Position numbers and translations under genes: made by a program
NCBI RefSeq assembly: GCF_001315015.1
Contig: NZ_CP012915.1
Location: forward strand, 992,001 to 1,056,000
Length of the DNA stretch: 64,000 nucleotides
Source of the DNA: Azospirillum brasilense
Lineage (GTDB): Bacteria; Pseudomonadota; Alphaproteobacteria; Azospirillales; Azospirillaceae
Reading direction: 5' to 3'
Shown: piece after piece, positions 43,382 to 53,502 of the stretch
Layout: every line of letters starts with the position of its first letter
Numbering within the stretch: the stretch's first letter is position 1
Notes under the pieces: model-generated
Database searches by the model: none
Told to the model about the DNA's origin: nothing
What the model saw: only the letters and a program-made list of their open reading frames with translations

Positions 43382-43858
43382 TTAAGCCGCGCTGACCCAG
43401 TGGCGGATCGGGCTGCGCGACAGGGCGGAGTTGCTGTAGGCCGCCCGGTGCGTGATCTCTGCCCCCACCCAATCGGGAAGCGGAACGACCTGATCGGGAT
43501 GGGACAGTTCGACCTCGGCGATCACCAGACCGGCGTTCTCGCCGCCGAACACGTCGATTTCCCAACAGAGACCATGATGGTGGACAAGGTAGCGGGTCTT
43601 CTCGATCAGACCGCGCCGGCAACTGTGGCGCAGCAGACCCAAGGCACGGTCGAGGGGCAGCGGGTGTTCGACCTCCTCGCGGCATAGGCCGCGGCGGGGA
43701 CCTTTGACAGTCAGCGTGGCGTCCGAACCGGCAACCCGGACCCGCACCGTGCGGCCATCGTCGGAGGGCAGATAGCCCTGGACGATGGACAGGCCGTTTC
43801 GGCACAGGGGACGGATGTCCCTCCGGACCAGAAACCGCCGTTCGATCTCAACCGCCAT
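43382..43858 (-). CDS. CYTH domain protein (class IV cyclase/triphosphatase-like)
   Basis: 158 residues starting MAVEIERRFLV, the EIERKF signature of the CYTH superfamily, with repeated Arg/Lys/Glu strands (TVRVRVAGSDATLTVKG, CWEIDVF, AEVEL) lining the tunnel. Members hydrolyse inorganic tripolyphosphate or form cAMP; which cannot be told here. ATG 43858 with AAAGG upstream. Confidence 0.88.
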   Translation of the reverse strand: MAVEIERRFLVRRDIRPLCRNGLSIVQGYLPSDDGRTVRVRVAGSDATLTVKGPRRGLCREEVEHPLPLDRALGLLRHSCRRGLIEKTRYLVHHHGLCWEIDVFGGENAGLVIAEVELSHPDQVVPLPDWVGAEITHRAAYSNSALSRSPIRHWVSAA

Positions 43859-44057
43859 GATATCGGCCTTTCGGCTTATCGGACGCCGCTGAGGATAATC
43901 GTCCGCCACGCTGCGGCGCAACCATGCCTCATACGCATGAAGTCCATTCCTGCGTTGCGGTATTACCATTTGGACACATCACCGAACAAGCGCCGACGAC
44001 GTTGCTCCCACCGCTCCGTGGTGGGAGCGGCCACCCGTTCTGGGGTAGCATGCCGCC

Positions 44058-44294
44058 ATGGCACAAGACTTCGCACCCTGGCTGATCCTGTTCGCCCTTT
44101 ACGGCGCGCCTCTCCTCCATGTGATGCTGTCGCGGCGCGGCGGTTCGTGGCGCCCGCCGCCCGGCACGCGCTGCCCCTTCGGCCCGCGGACCGGCTGGGT
44201 GGTGATGGTGCTGATCCTCGGGCCGATCGGCTGGCTGATGTTCGTGATGCGGAACGGGCGCCGTTCCCGTCCCGGCCGCAGCCCCGGAGCGTGA
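44058..44294 (+). CDS. Small two-helix membrane protein
   Basis: 78 residues with two hydrophobic segments (about 7-24 and 46-64, the latter WVVMVLILGPIGWLMFVM) and a basic tail. It may resemble the N-terminal membrane part of phospholipase D-like proteins, but no function can be given. ATG 44058. Confidence 0.6.
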   Translation: MAQDFAPWLILFALYGAPLLHVMLSRRGGSWRPPPGTRCPFGPRTGWVVMVLILGPIGWLMFVMRNGRRSRPGRSPGA

Positions 44295-44371
44295 CGCCCA
44301 GGGGCCGGTGGCGGAACGGGAACGGCGCCCGCGCATCGGTCGCCGGATTGGGTGCCGTTATGGCTTGCCCG

Positions 44372-44530
44372 TCAGATCCGGCCCATCAGCAAAAGCACGA
44401 TCAGAACGATCAGAAGCACGCCGAGGATGCCGCTCGGGCCATAGCCCCAACTGCGGCTGTGCGGCCAGGCCGGAACCGCGCCGATTAGAACGAGAATCAA
44501 AATGATGAGCAGAATGGTGCCGATGGTCAT
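44372..44530 (-). CDS. DUF3309 membrane peptide
   Basis: 52 residues: MTIGTILLIILILVLIGAVP, then PHSRSWGYGPSG and a second hydrophobic helix. This is the DUF3309 pattern of tiny two-helix membrane proteins in proteobacteria; function unknown. GGGGGAC precedes ATG 44530. Confidence 0.85.
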   Translation of the reverse strand: MTIGTILLIILILVLIGAVPAWPHSRSWGYGPSGILGVLLIVLIVLLLMGRI

Positions 44531-44683
44531 GATGTCCCCCTAAATGTGGAGCTTTCGCTGAGAAGAACGCGAGCTTGACCGGCTGGTTCCTGTACCCCGC
44601 CTGTTCTTTGGCGCCGGCCCTCTCCATTCGGGGAAAGGACGCCCTATCCTTCCGGTCTTTCTGTAAATCCAGTTTCCACCACC

Positions 44684-46345
44684 TCAGAAGGGTGGCCCGG
44701 TGCGGCGACTCGGGCGCTCCCACACCTTCGCCAACAGCGCCAGCTTGCTCCGCCCCGGCAGCCGTTCGTCCGACAGTGCTTCCAGGAAATCCGCCAGACG
44801 CTTGGAGCGCGTCACGCTGAAGGCGATCAGCCCGACCGTCGCCAGCAGGACGAACAGGAAGAACAGGATGCGCGTCGGCAGCGGATCGTCGGTCATGGCG
44901 AGCAGGTTCATGCCGAGAAAGCCGGTGACCAGCGTGCCGATGGTGCTGACAACCGTAACCACGGTCAGCCGCAGCACCGTGTTGGCCTGCCGCCGCAGCC
45001 CGTCGCTGTCGAGATAGTCCGACATGTCCTGAACTTCGTCCCGCACCTCGGCGTAGAGGCGGTCGGTGCCGAGATGCCCGGCCCACAGGCGGAACAGGTC
45101 GCGCAGCGGTCCCTGGATCGAAAGCTCATGGAACCAGTAACGGTGGGTGAAGCGCAGGAAGATCTCGAACACCTGCCGGATGTCGCGCTTGAACCGCTTC
45201 ACCGACTCCACGGTGCCGATGTCGAGTTGGCTGACCGCCAGCACCAGCCGGTCGGACAGCATCACCAGCGCCGCCCGATGGAAATGCACGACCAGCCCCA
45301 GCAGGAAATACTGGTGCCGGAACTGGCCGAGCAGCCCGGTTTCCGCATCGGTGAAGAAGGCGTCGCCCTCCGGCCCCACCATGACCAGCGAATGGCCGCA
45401 GCACAGGATGCGGCTGCGCGTCCAGGCGCCGGGCGCCCGCGGATCCCAATAGCGGTCGTAGCAGTAGCGCTGCTCGAACCCCTCCAGGAAGGCGGGGGCG
45501 AAGGGCATCACCTCGCTGGGTCCCAACCCGGGCGACGTGGCGAAGCCCAGACGCACCCAATCCGCCCGTTCCAGCCGTTCCGGCTCGTCCAGCGACAGAT
45601 AGGCCATGGCCGGCATCCGCTGATATTCGAGCTGGCGGTAACGCAGCAGCCCGGCCTCCTCCGAATGGTGGTGGACCAGGGGGCGCAGAAGGAACGACCA
45701 GTGGGCGGCGATCCGCGGCGCCCGGTGGCGGCACACGAAGGACAGGTAATCGGCCTTCTGCTCATAGTCGGAGACGGCGAGCACGGCACCGTCGGCGCCG
45801 AGCCATTCGACGCGGTGCGGGCACTGCGCGGCGCTGCCGTCCGACTCCCAGGCGGGCGGATAGGTGCGGCCCAGCCGGAACAGCGTGTCCTGCACGCGGT
45901 CCAGCGGCAGATCCGTGCCGAACAGTTCCACGACGAGGATCGCCACGTCGACGTCGTGGAAGAAATGCAGATCGACATGGGCGATGGCGAAGCGCAGCGG
46001 CGCCTGCCCCCGCCGCAGGGTGACCGCCAGCGCCGCCACGTCGCGCCGCCGGAAGACGCGGATGGGAGAGCCGCCATAGCCGGGCCGGTGGTCGCGCGAT
46101 TCCCCCTCGCCATAGAGGAAGCGCTGCACATAGGGCAGGAAGGACACGAACTCGCTGTAATGGCGCTCGCTGAACTGGCCGGGGTCCTGGGTGAACTCGT
46201 CCGCCACCTCCTGCCAGGGACAGTCCGGCCCGCCCAGCCATTCCCAATGGTTCTGGATCTGCGCACCCGCCTTCAGCGGCATCAGTTGCACCGGCCACAG
46301 CAGGATTTCACGAAACCGGCGCACGCGGATCGGGCTCTCGTCCAT
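44684..46345 (-). CDS. CorA-like membrane protein with GMN motif
   Basis: 553 residues. The last quarter has two membrane helices with GFLGMNLLA between them, the GMN motif of CorA-type divalent-cation channels. The preceding 450 residues are a large soluble domain unlike short CorA, so substrate and role are uncertain. ATG 46345 follows GGGGAGGGG. Confidence 0.8.
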   Translation of the reverse strand: MDESPIRVRRFREILLWPVQLMPLKAGAQIQNHWEWLGGPDCPWQEVADEFTQDPGQFSERHYSEFVSFLPYVQRFLYGEGESRDHRPGYGGSPIRVFRRRDVAALAVTLRRGQAPLRFAIAHVDLHFFHDVDVAILVVELFGTDLPLDRVQDTLFRLGRTYPPAWESDGSAAQCPHRVEWLGADGAVLAVSDYEQKADYLSFVCRHRAPRIAAHWSFLLRPLVHHHSEEAGLLRYRQLEYQRMPAMAYLSLDEPERLERADWVRLGFATSPGLGPSEVMPFAPAFLEGFEQRYCYDRYWDPRAPGAWTRSRILCCGHSLVMVGPEGDAFFTDAETGLLGQFRHQYFLLGLVVHFHRAALVMLSDRLVLAVSQLDIGTVESVKRFKRDIRQVFEIFLRFTHRYWFHELSIQGPLRDLFRLWAGHLGTDRLYAEVRDEVQDMSDYLDSDGLRRQANTVLRLTVVTVVSTIGTLVTGFLGMNLLAMTDDPLPTRILFFLFVLLATVGLIAFSVTRSKRLADFLEALSDERLPGRSKLALLAKVWERPSRRTGPPF

Positions 46346-46528
46346 GGCGCCCCTCCCCCTTGTCCTTCTTTTCCCACATCCTAGCAGAGTCCGGACCGGC
46401 GAAAACGCCGCACCAAGGTGGGATTGCCGGGCGTTCGCACCACCCCATCGAACCGGACCATTAACCAGGACGAAAGCCCGGCCCTGGTAGCGTCCCCCGT
46501 TCAGATCATGCGCCGGAGGAGGATTCAT

Positions 46529-47224
46529 TTGCCGATGACGCGCCGGATCGGGCTGTTCCTGTTGGTGGCCGGGCTGGGAACGGCCACGTCCGCCCTAGCC
46601 GTGGAGGCCCCTGTCTCCAACACTGTCTCCGACACCGTCTGTGCCGGGGAGGGCGCCGGGCGGCGCTGCACCGTGTCCGCCGTCGAGCCCTTCCCCGACA
46701 ACCGCGGCGGCCTCGGCGAGCTGAGCATCAGCGCGGTGCGCGAGGCGGCCTGCACCTCCCTCTACATCGTGTTCGACGAGCCCATCGCGCTCGCCCGCCC
46801 GGTCACCCTGGCGGTGGACGGCGCCCCGCCGCAGCGTTTCTACACGCCGCGCCAGCTTTCCGACCTCGCCGACGCGCTCGATGACGCAGGCCCGACCGAC
46901 GCGGCAGCGGAAGGGGGGCCTCCCGAATTCACCCGCTTCCTGCGTCAGGTGGCCGAGGGCGCCATCGCCGACCAGGACGCTGGAGCGGAGATGCTGAGCC
47001 GCTTCGCCGCCATCAAGGAGCCGCAGCGCATCGGCTTGACCTGCGGCCCGATGGAGCGTCTTCTGCCGCTGATCCGCTCCGACCGCCCGCTGCGGCTGGA
47101 GTTCCAGAAGCAGGCCGGCGGTGCGACGCAGGTCTATCACTGGCCGCGGCTCGACCGGCGGACCGTGGAGTTCCGGCTGGGTGGCCTGCTGGAGGCGCTG
47201 GACCGGGCCATGCCCGGCTCCTGA
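46529..47224 (+). CDS. Secreted hypothetical protein
   Basis: 231 residues with a signal peptide (MPMTRRIGLFLLVAGLGTATSALA) and likely cleavage after ALA. Cys residues (about 38, 47, 74 and later) could form disulfides. TTG 46529 lies 6 bases after AGGAGG; ATG 46535 is the alternative. No family recognised. Confidence 0.7.
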   Translation: MPMTRRIGLFLLVAGLGTATSALAVEAPVSNTVSDTVCAGEGAGRRCTVSAVEPFPDNRGGLGELSISAVREAACTSLYIVFDEPIALARPVTLAVDGAPPQRFYTPRQLSDLADALDDAGPTDAAAEGGPPEFTRFLRQVAEGAIADQDAGAEMLSRFAAIKEPQRIGLTCGPMERLLPLIRSDRPLRLEFQKQAGGATQVYHWPRLDRRTVEFRLGGLLEALDRAMPGS

Positions 47225-47421
47225 CGGCGCCGCCAAGGAACGCCATCCGGGGTACCCATTCCAGCCGCTTGACCGCACCCACTCTTTCCAGTCCGACTCG
47301 CGCCTTGTGGATGAATGGGCGAACCCGGGCCGGGCATGCGGGTGTGCGACTTGAGTGCGCGCGCCGTCATCCCCATCCTGTCAAGGCAGGACCACCCATC
47401 GAGGACGGAGGAGAGCGGAGC

Positions 47422-48186
47422 GTGTTCGGCTTTGCGCGCAAACTGTGGTCGGACCCGGAACCCGTCGCGAGCCATGTGCCGCGGGGGGTGCGCGTCTACG
47501 CGGTCGGCGACATCCACGGACGCCTGGATCTGCTGGACCAGTTGCTGGCGCAGATCGACCGCGACGCGGCGAGCGGCGCCGACCTCGTCAAGTATCTGGT
47601 CTTTCTCGGCGACTATGTGGACCGCGGCCCGGATTCCGCGATGGTCATCGAACGGCTGTGCCGGGAGCCCCTGCCCGGCTTCGGCGCCATCCACCTGCGC
47701 GGCAACCACGAGGCCGCGATGATGGACTTCATCGAGAAGCCGGAGGCCGGAGCGGACTGGCTGGAATATGGCGGACGGGCGACGCTGGCCAGCTACGGCG
47801 TTCCGGCCCCCGTCGAGGACGCCCCGCCGGAGCATGTGGAGGAAGCCCGCCAGCGTTTCGCCGCGGCCCTGCCGCCCCATCACCGGGCCTTCCTGGCCGG
47901 GCTGCGCTCCAGCGTCGCCATCGGCGACTATCTGTTCGTCCACGCCGGCATCCGCCCCGGCCTGCCGCTGCACCGCCAGCGGGACGAGGATCTGCTGTGG
48001 ATCCGTCGGGAGTTCCTGACCTCCCACCTCGACCATGGCAAGCTCGTCGTGCACGGCCACACCATCGTCGAGCAGCCGGACGTCCGCTCCAACCGCATCG
48101 GCATCGACACCGGGGCCTACGCCTCCAACCGGCTGACCGCGTTGGTCCTGGAGGGCGGCGAGCGCCGCTTCCTCTGCACCGTCTGA
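47422..48186 (+). CDS. Ser/Thr phosphatase-like metallophosphoesterase
   Basis: 254 residues with all metallophosphatase blocks: GDIHGR, GDYVDRG, RGNHE and HGHT. These bind two metals and remove phosphate from proteins or nucleotides. GTG 47422 with GGAGAG upstream. 197 bases upstream have no gene. Confidence 0.88.
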   Translation: MFGFARKLWSDPEPVASHVPRGVRVYAVGDIHGRLDLLDQLLAQIDRDAASGADLVKYLVFLGDYVDRGPDSAMVIERLCREPLPGFGAIHLRGNHEAAMMDFIEKPEAGADWLEYGGRATLASYGVPAPVEDAPPEHVEEARQRFAAALPPHHRAFLAGLRSSVAIGDYLFVHAGIRPGLPLHRQRDEDLLWIRREFLTSHLDHGKLVVHGHTIVEQPDVRSNRIGIDTGAYASNRLTALVLEGGERRFLCTV

Positions 48187-48190
48187 CCGC

Positions 48191-49096
48191 TTACGGCGCG
48201 GCCTGCCGGCGCCAGTCCTTGAGGAAGTCGAGGAAAGCGCGCAGCGACGCCGGGGGCTGGCGGCGCGACGGGTAATAGAGGAAGGGGCCGGGAAAGCTCT
48301 GGCTCCAGTCCTCCAGCACGGCGACGAGACGGCCCGCGGCGATGTGCTCGCGCACATAATCGTCGAAGGTCATCAGGAACCCCAACCCGTCCAGCGCCGC
48401 CCGCAGCTGGATGCCGGTGTGCCCGGCGTGGAAAGGGCCGCCGGGCTGGATGCGCACGATGCGGCCGTACTTCTCGAACTCCCAGGGCGGGTGGGCGCCG
48501 CTGGCGTAGACGGTGGAGACGCTCGGCTTGCCCAGCAGGTCCTCGGGCCGCTCCGGCACCCCGAAACGGTCGAGCACGGACGGCGCCGCGCACAGCACGA
48601 AGCGCTGCGGCGGGCCGAGCGGCACCGCGATCATGTCCTGCGCCAGATGTTCCTCGTAGCGCACGCCCGCGTCGTAGCCCTGCGCCACGATGTCGATCAG
48701 GGCGATGTCCACGGTGATTTCCAGCTCCACATCCGGAAAGCGGGTCAGGAAGGGCGTGACCATCGGGGCCAGCACGAGATCGACCGCCGGGGCCGGCGCG
48801 TTGATGCGCAGCCGCCCCGCCGGACGCCCCTGCCGCTCCCGCAGGTCGGAGAGGGCACCGGCCACCTCGCCCAGCGCCGGTTCCAGCCGGCGGAGAAGCT
48901 GCTCCCCAGCCTCGGTCGGGGCGACGCTGCGGGTGGTGCGGTTCAGCAGGCGGACGCCGAGATGCTCCTCCAATTCCCGCATCCGCTGGCTGAGGCTTGA
49001 GACGGACACGCGCTGCTCCAGCGCCGCGCGGCGGAAGCTGCGGTGGCGGGCGACGGCGGCGAAGGCTTGCAGGTCGCGCAGGTCGGTGTCGTCCAT
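48191..49096 (-). CDS. LysR family transcription regulator
   Basis: 301 residues, N-terminal winged helix-turn-helix (LQAFAAVARHRSFRRAALEQRVSVSSLSQRMRELEE) and effector-binding domain. ATG 49096. Divergent from the aldo/keto reductase, which it probably controls. Confidence 0.9.
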   Translation of the reverse strand: MDDTDLRDLQAFAAVARHRSFRRAALEQRVSVSSLSQRMRELEEHLGVRLLNRTTRSVAPTEAGEQLLRRLEPALGEVAGALSDLRERQGRPAGRLRINAPAPAVDLVLAPMVTPFLTRFPDVELEITVDIALIDIVAQGYDAGVRYEEHLAQDMIAVPLGPPQRFVLCAAPSVLDRFGVPERPEDLLGKPSVSTVYASGAHPPWEFEKYGRIVRIQPGGPFHAGHTGIQLRAALDGLGFLMTFDDYVREHIAAGRLVAVLEDWSQSFPGPFLYYPSRRQPPASLRAFLDFLKDWRRQAAP

Positions 49097-49246
49097 TCCC
49101 GGATTCCGATTGTTCGATGCAGTGAACAGCCCGTTCGGCATTGTCCAGCTTATCGGATCAATGGCGCCGGGTCATCATCCCCAGGTCATCACCCAGGGCA
49201 AGGCGGCGCTGGAACGGCGCCGCGACGGACGGAGAGGATCAGGACC

Positions 49247-50248
49247 ATGGAACAGCGCACGCTCGGGGCCGCCGGCCCCATCAGCTCAGTCATCGGTCTC
49301 GGCTGCATGGGCATGTCGGACTTCTACGGCCCCGCCGACCAGGAGGAGAGCATCGCCACGATCCACGCGGCGCTCGACGCCGGGATCACGCTGCTCGACA
49401 CCGGCGATTTCTACGGCATGGGGCACAATGAACTGCTTATCCGCGACGCCTTGCGCGGGCGCGACCGCGACGGGCTGCTCATCAGCGTGAAGTTCGGCGC
49501 CCTGCGCGACCCGCAGATGGGCTGGAACGGCTACGATTCCCGCCCGGCGGCGGTGAAAAACTTCCTGACCTATTCGCTGCGCCGGCTGGGGGTCGACCAC
49601 ATCGACATCTACCGCCCGGCTCGGCTCGACCCGAGCGTCCCCATCGAGGACACGGTCGGCGCCATGGCCGACATGGTGAAGGCCGGCTACATCCGCCACA
49701 TCGGCCTGTCGGAGGTCGGCCCGGACACCATCCGCCGCGCCGCCGCGGTGCACCCGATCAGCGACCTGCAGATTGAATATTCCCTGATCTCCCGCGGGAT
49801 CGAGGAGGCCATTCTGCCCACCTGCCGGGAGCTTGGCATCGGCGTCACCGCCTACGGGGTGCTGTCGCGCGGCCTGATCAGCGGTCACTGGAGCAAGGAC
49901 CGCGCGGGACAGGACTTTCGCAGCCGCAGCCCGCGCTTCCAGGGGGAGAATCTGGACCGGAACCTGGCGCTGGTCGAGCGTCTGCGGGAGATCGCCCAGC
50001 GCATCGGCGGCTCGGTCGCCCAGGTCGCCATCGCCTGGGTGGCGGCGCAGGGCCGCGACATCGTCCCGCTGGTCGGTGCCCGCCGCCGCGACCGTCTGGC
50101 CGAGGCGCTGGGCGCCCTGGACCTCACCCTGTCGGCGGAGGATCTGACGCAGCTGGCCGAAGCCCTGCCTCCCGGCGCCGCGGCAGGCGAGCGCTACCCG
50201 GCGGCGCAGCTTGTCCATATGGACAGCGAGACGTACAGGCAGCGCTAA
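49247..50248 (+). CDS. Aldo/keto reductase
   Basis: 333 residues. LDTGDFYGMGHNE gives Asp and Tyr, VKFG the Lys of the tetrad; the His position reads PARLD, as in the subfamily near AKR13. It reduces aldehydes with NADPH. ATG 49247 follows GGAGAGG. Confidence 0.88.
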   Translation: MEQRTLGAAGPISSVIGLGCMGMSDFYGPADQEESIATIHAALDAGITLLDTGDFYGMGHNELLIRDALRGRDRDGLLISVKFGALRDPQMGWNGYDSRPAAVKNFLTYSLRRLGVDHIDIYRPARLDPSVPIEDTVGAMADMVKAGYIRHIGLSEVGPDTIRRAAAVHPISDLQIEYSLISRGIEEAILPTCRELGIGVTAYGVLSRGLISGHWSKDRAGQDFRSRSPRFQGENLDRNLALVERLREIAQRIGGSVAQVAIAWVAAQGRDIVPLVGARRRDRLAEALGALDLTLSAEDLTQLAEALPPGAAAGERYPAAQLVHMDSETYRQR

Positions 50249-50252
50249 GGTT

Positions 50253-50403
50253 TGCCCCCACCCCGGCCCTCCCCCGCTGACGCAGGGGAGGGAGAAGCAA
50301 GTCCCCTCCCCTGCGAAAGCTCTCGCGCAAACCATAGGTTTGCGCTGACGCGGCAGGCGGACCTTTTGTCCGCCGAGAGCGGGGGAGGGTTAGGGAGGGG
50401 GCA
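50253..50403. repeat. Composite nested palindromic element 2
   Basis: Outer arms (50253-50278 and 50378-50403, imperfect) enclose CGCAGGGGAGG/CCTCCCCTGCG (50281-50291, 50305-50315) and GCGCAAACC-ATA-GGTTTGCGC (50325-50345). It fills the gap between convergent aldo/keto reductase and pyk genes and may terminate both. Confidence 0.8.
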
Positions 50404-50417
50404 CCGTTGCCGGACCC

Positions 50418-51836
50418 TTACCCCTCGACCTGCACCACGCGCAGGTTGTTGGTGGTCCCCGCCTTGGCGAAGGGAATGCCGGCCACCACGACCATCTGGT
50501 CGTTGGGCTTGGCGAAGCCCTCCTCCTTGGCGAAGCCCAGCGCCCGCTCGACCATCTCCTCATAGGTGTGGATGTCGGCGGACAGGACGCTGTGTGCGCC
50601 CCAGAGCAGGGACAGGCGGCGCGACACCGCGGCGTGCGGCGTGATCGCCAGGATCGGCACCGCCGGGCGGCGCCGGGCGATGCGCGCCGCCGTGGTGCCG
50701 CTGGACGTATAAGCGACGATGGTCGAGGCGTGGATCACCTCGGCCAGATCGGCCGCGGCGGCCGCCACCGCGTGCGGCGCGGTCTGCTCCTCGCCGGGGT
50801 CCGACGCGTCGATGATCGAGCGGTAGAGCTTGTGCTGCTCGGTGCTGCGGATGATGCGGTCCATCATCTCCACGGCCTCAACCGGGAAGGCGCCGCTGGC
50901 CGACTCCGCCGACAGCATCACCGCGTCGGCGCCGTCATAGATGGCGGTCGCCACGTCGGACGCCTCGGCCCGCGTCGGGGTCGGCGCGTTGACCATGGAA
51001 TCGAGCATCTGCGTCGCCACGATCACCGGCTTCACGGCAAGGCGGCAGGCGCGCACCAGCTCCTTCTGGCGGCCCGGCACCTCCTCGTGCGGGATCTCGA
51101 CGCCCAGGTCACCGCGGGCGACCATGACCGAGTCCGACAGGCGGATGATGTCGTCGATACGGTCGAGCGCCGCCGGCTTCTCGATCTTCGACATCAGCCC
51201 GGCGCGGTCGCCGATCAGCCCGCGGGCCTCCAGCAGGTCGGCGGGCTTCTGCACGAAGGACATCGCCACCCAGTCGACGCCCAGCTCCAGCCCGAAGGCG
51301 AGGTCGACGCGGTCTTTGGCGGTCAGGGGCGACAGTTCCAGCACCGTGTCGGGCAGGTTGACGCCCTTGCGGTTGGAGATGGTCCCGCCGATCACCACCT
51401 TGGCGTCGATGTAATCGTCGCCCAGCCCGGTCACGGCGACGCGCACGCGCCCGTCGTCGATCAGCAGATTGTGGCCCGGCATCACCGCGGCGAAGATTTC
51501 CGGATGGGGCAGCGGGATCGCGGTCTTGTCGCCGTCGGCACCGGACAGGACGAAGCGGATCGACTCGCCGGCGGCGACGGTGATCTTGCCGTCGCGGATG
51601 GTGCCGACGCGAATCTTCGGGCCCTGCAGGTCCTGAAGGATGCCGATGGGACGACCCATCTCTGCCTCCAACGCGCGGATGGCGGCGTGGACCTTGGCGT
51701 GATCCTCATGCGTCCCATGGCTGAAATTAAGGCGGAAGGTATCGACGCCGGCCAGGAACAGCCGCTTCAGCATCTCGGGGGTGTTGCTGGCGGGACCGAC
51801 CGTGGCAACAATCTTCGCGCGGCGGTGACGACGCAT
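50418..51836 (-). CDS. pyk: Pyruvate kinase
   Basis: 472 residues. KIVATVGPAS, KIEKPAALD and MVARGDLGVE are the catalytic landmarks; normal length. Converts phosphoenolpyruvate and ADP to pyruvate and ATP. I use ATG 51836 (MRRHRRAKIV); a 26-residue extension to 51914 is unsupported. Confidence 0.95.
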   Translation of the reverse strand: MRRHRRAKIVATVGPASNTPEMLKRLFLAGVDTFRLNFSHGTHEDHAKVHAAIRALEAEMGRPIGILQDLQGPKIRVGTIRDGKITVAAGESIRFVLSGADGDKTAIPLPHPEIFAAVMPGHNLLIDDGRVRVAVTGLGDDYIDAKVVIGGTISNRKGVNLPDTVLELSPLTAKDRVDLAFGLELGVDWVAMSFVQKPADLLEARGLIGDRAGLMSKIEKPAALDRIDDIIRLSDSVMVARGDLGVEIPHEEVPGRQKELVRACRLAVKPVIVATQMLDSMVNAPTPTRAEASDVATAIYDGADAVMLSAESASGAFPVEAVEMMDRIIRSTEQHKLYRSIIDASDPGEEQTAPHAVAAAAADLAEVIHASTIVAYTSSGTTAARIARRRPAVPILAITPHAAVSRRLSLLWGAHSVLSADIHTYEEMVERALGFAKEEGFAKPNDQMVVVAGIPFAKAGTTNNLRVVQVEG

Positions 51837-52087
51837 ATAATTTCGGCCTCTTGGGGCCGCCTCCTTGATGGAGTGTCGAACGGCAGGCGTGCCGGGTGGG
51901 AAGCGGGTGGTCACAGGACCGCCCGGCTGCCGTTCACATTGGTGGGTAACGGCCCGCTGACAACCACTAAGGCAGCAATAATGCCCCGACTGTGGCAGAG
52001 CCGCCGACGGCGGACCGGTTTCGGTTGATCTGTCCCCGGAGTGGTGGAGGCCTCGCTTGGATCGTATGATCCGTCAGGAGGTGTTGG

Positions 52088-52378
52088 ATGGGACAGGGGA
52101 AACGGCGGTTCTTCACGCCGGACGTCAAGGAGCAAGCCGTAAAGCTGGTCCGCGAGGGCAAGCCCCCGATCAGCCGAATTGCCACCGACCTCGGGATTGG
52201 TGAGAGCCTGCTGCACCGCTGGCGCCCCAACCCCGAGGAGCAGACGGCACCAGCATCAAACAGCCAAGCCGCCATAGAGAATAGAAACGTGACGGACTTG
52301 GAAGCGGGAGAAAAAGCCTTTGGCTGGTCCGTCGCGGAGAACCGCCAAAGACGCTCCGGTGGCCGGCGCCGCGCGTGA
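52088..52378 (+). pseudogene. IS3-family orfA remnant
   Basis: Residues 1-45 match the helix-turn-helix of IS3-type OrfA (RRFFTPDVKEQAVKLVREGK, then ISRIATDLGIGESLLHRWR). After that the family pattern is lost and the rest is unrelated, so it is a 5' fragment of a transposase gene. No orfB is seen. Confidence 0.75.
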
Positions 52379-52498
52379 CCGACAGCGGCGCCGGTTCCGG
52401 CGGGTTGACGGTGCCGCTGGATATTTTCCGTTCGCCATTGACCATGCTGGAAAGCTCAAGCTTGGCCCGGATAAAGAGTTTTCGGAAGAAGGCAAAGC

Positions 52499-53395
52499 TT
52501 ATCGCAAATCTATCAGCAGCCTCCTGAACCAGATACCGGAAGGATCGGCTTCGGTGCGCCGATGCCAGACCAGGGAATAATTGAAATTCGGTATGGAAAA
52601 GGGCAGCGGGAAGGACAGGAGGCCTTGCGACAAGGCCATTGATTCCAGACGTGATGGCAGGGTCGCGATCATCTTCGTCCCTGCTATGGCGGTAATGTTG
52701 CTCATGAAGCTTGGCGAGCGCAGGGCGATTGTCCGGCGCCGGCCGATGCCCTTCAGAAAAACATCGATCGGGCTGGCGCTGGAAGCGCGGAATTGAGCGA
52801 TGGCGTGTGGGAACCGCAAATAATCATCAATGGAAATCTCCTCACTCTCCAATTCTATCAATGGGTGGCTTGCGCAACAGAACCCCAGGAAGCTGTCATG
52901 AAAGAGAAATTGCGACTGATACGGTGCTTCCGGTGGTTGCAGTCCCCAGAATGTACAATCAAGTTCCCCGGCCGCCAACTGGTTCAATGTGCTCTCCCCG
53001 ACGGGGATCATCTCCATTGTTATCTTGGGGGCAATCTCCTGCAGCTTTCGGGTCAGTCGGGGTACAATGGCCAACGCGGTGAAATCGCTGATGCCGATGC
53101 GGAAATGACGGTCGCTTTCGACCACATTCAATTCTTCACCGTTCATCAGGACGCGGACGGACTGAAGGATGTCCGCCACCTGAACAATCATTGACTGCGC
53201 CCTTTCCGTCGGCACCAACCGGTTGCGGCTGCGCACGAACAGCGGATCATTCATCAACTCGCGGAGCCGGTTCAACGCGTGACTGACCGCCGGCTGGCTG
53301 AGCGCTAGTTGTGGCGCAGCATCCTTCACAGAACCCGCGCGCGCGATTGCATCGAAAACCACCAGCAAATTCAAATCGATACGGTGCAAATTCAT
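52499..53395 (-). CDS. LysR family regulator, NodD/NahR-like
   Basis: 298 residues; N-terminal HTH ([40 protein letters not shown]) and a ligand domain. Base composition is noticeably lower in G+C than the neighbours. It is divergent from the giant repeat-protein gene, 107 bases away, so it may regulate it. IS remnant lies on the other side; acquisition by transfer is plausible. Confidence 0.88.
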   Translation of the reverse strand: MNLHRIDLNLLVVFDAIARAGSVKDAAPQLALSQPAVSHALNRLRELMNDPLFVRSRNRLVPTERAQSMIVQVADILQSVRVLMNGEELNVVESDRHFRIGISDFTALAIVPRLTRKLQEIAPKITMEMIPVGESTLNQLAAGELDCTFWGLQPPEAPYQSQFLFHDSFLGFCCASHPLIELESEEISIDDYLRFPHAIAQFRASSASPIDVFLKGIGRRRTIALRSPSFMSNITAIAGTKMIATLPSRLESMALSQGLLSFPLPFSIPNFNYSLVWHRRTEADPSGIWFRRLLIDLR

Positions 53396-53502
53396 GGGGC
53401 GAATTCCGCTCTTTCAAACCCTGCATTTTACTAAGTCAACTTGTGTATGTATAGGCGGAAGGGAGCCCCCAAAAAGCTTACCCCCTTCGAGGAAAGCCTG
53501 CC

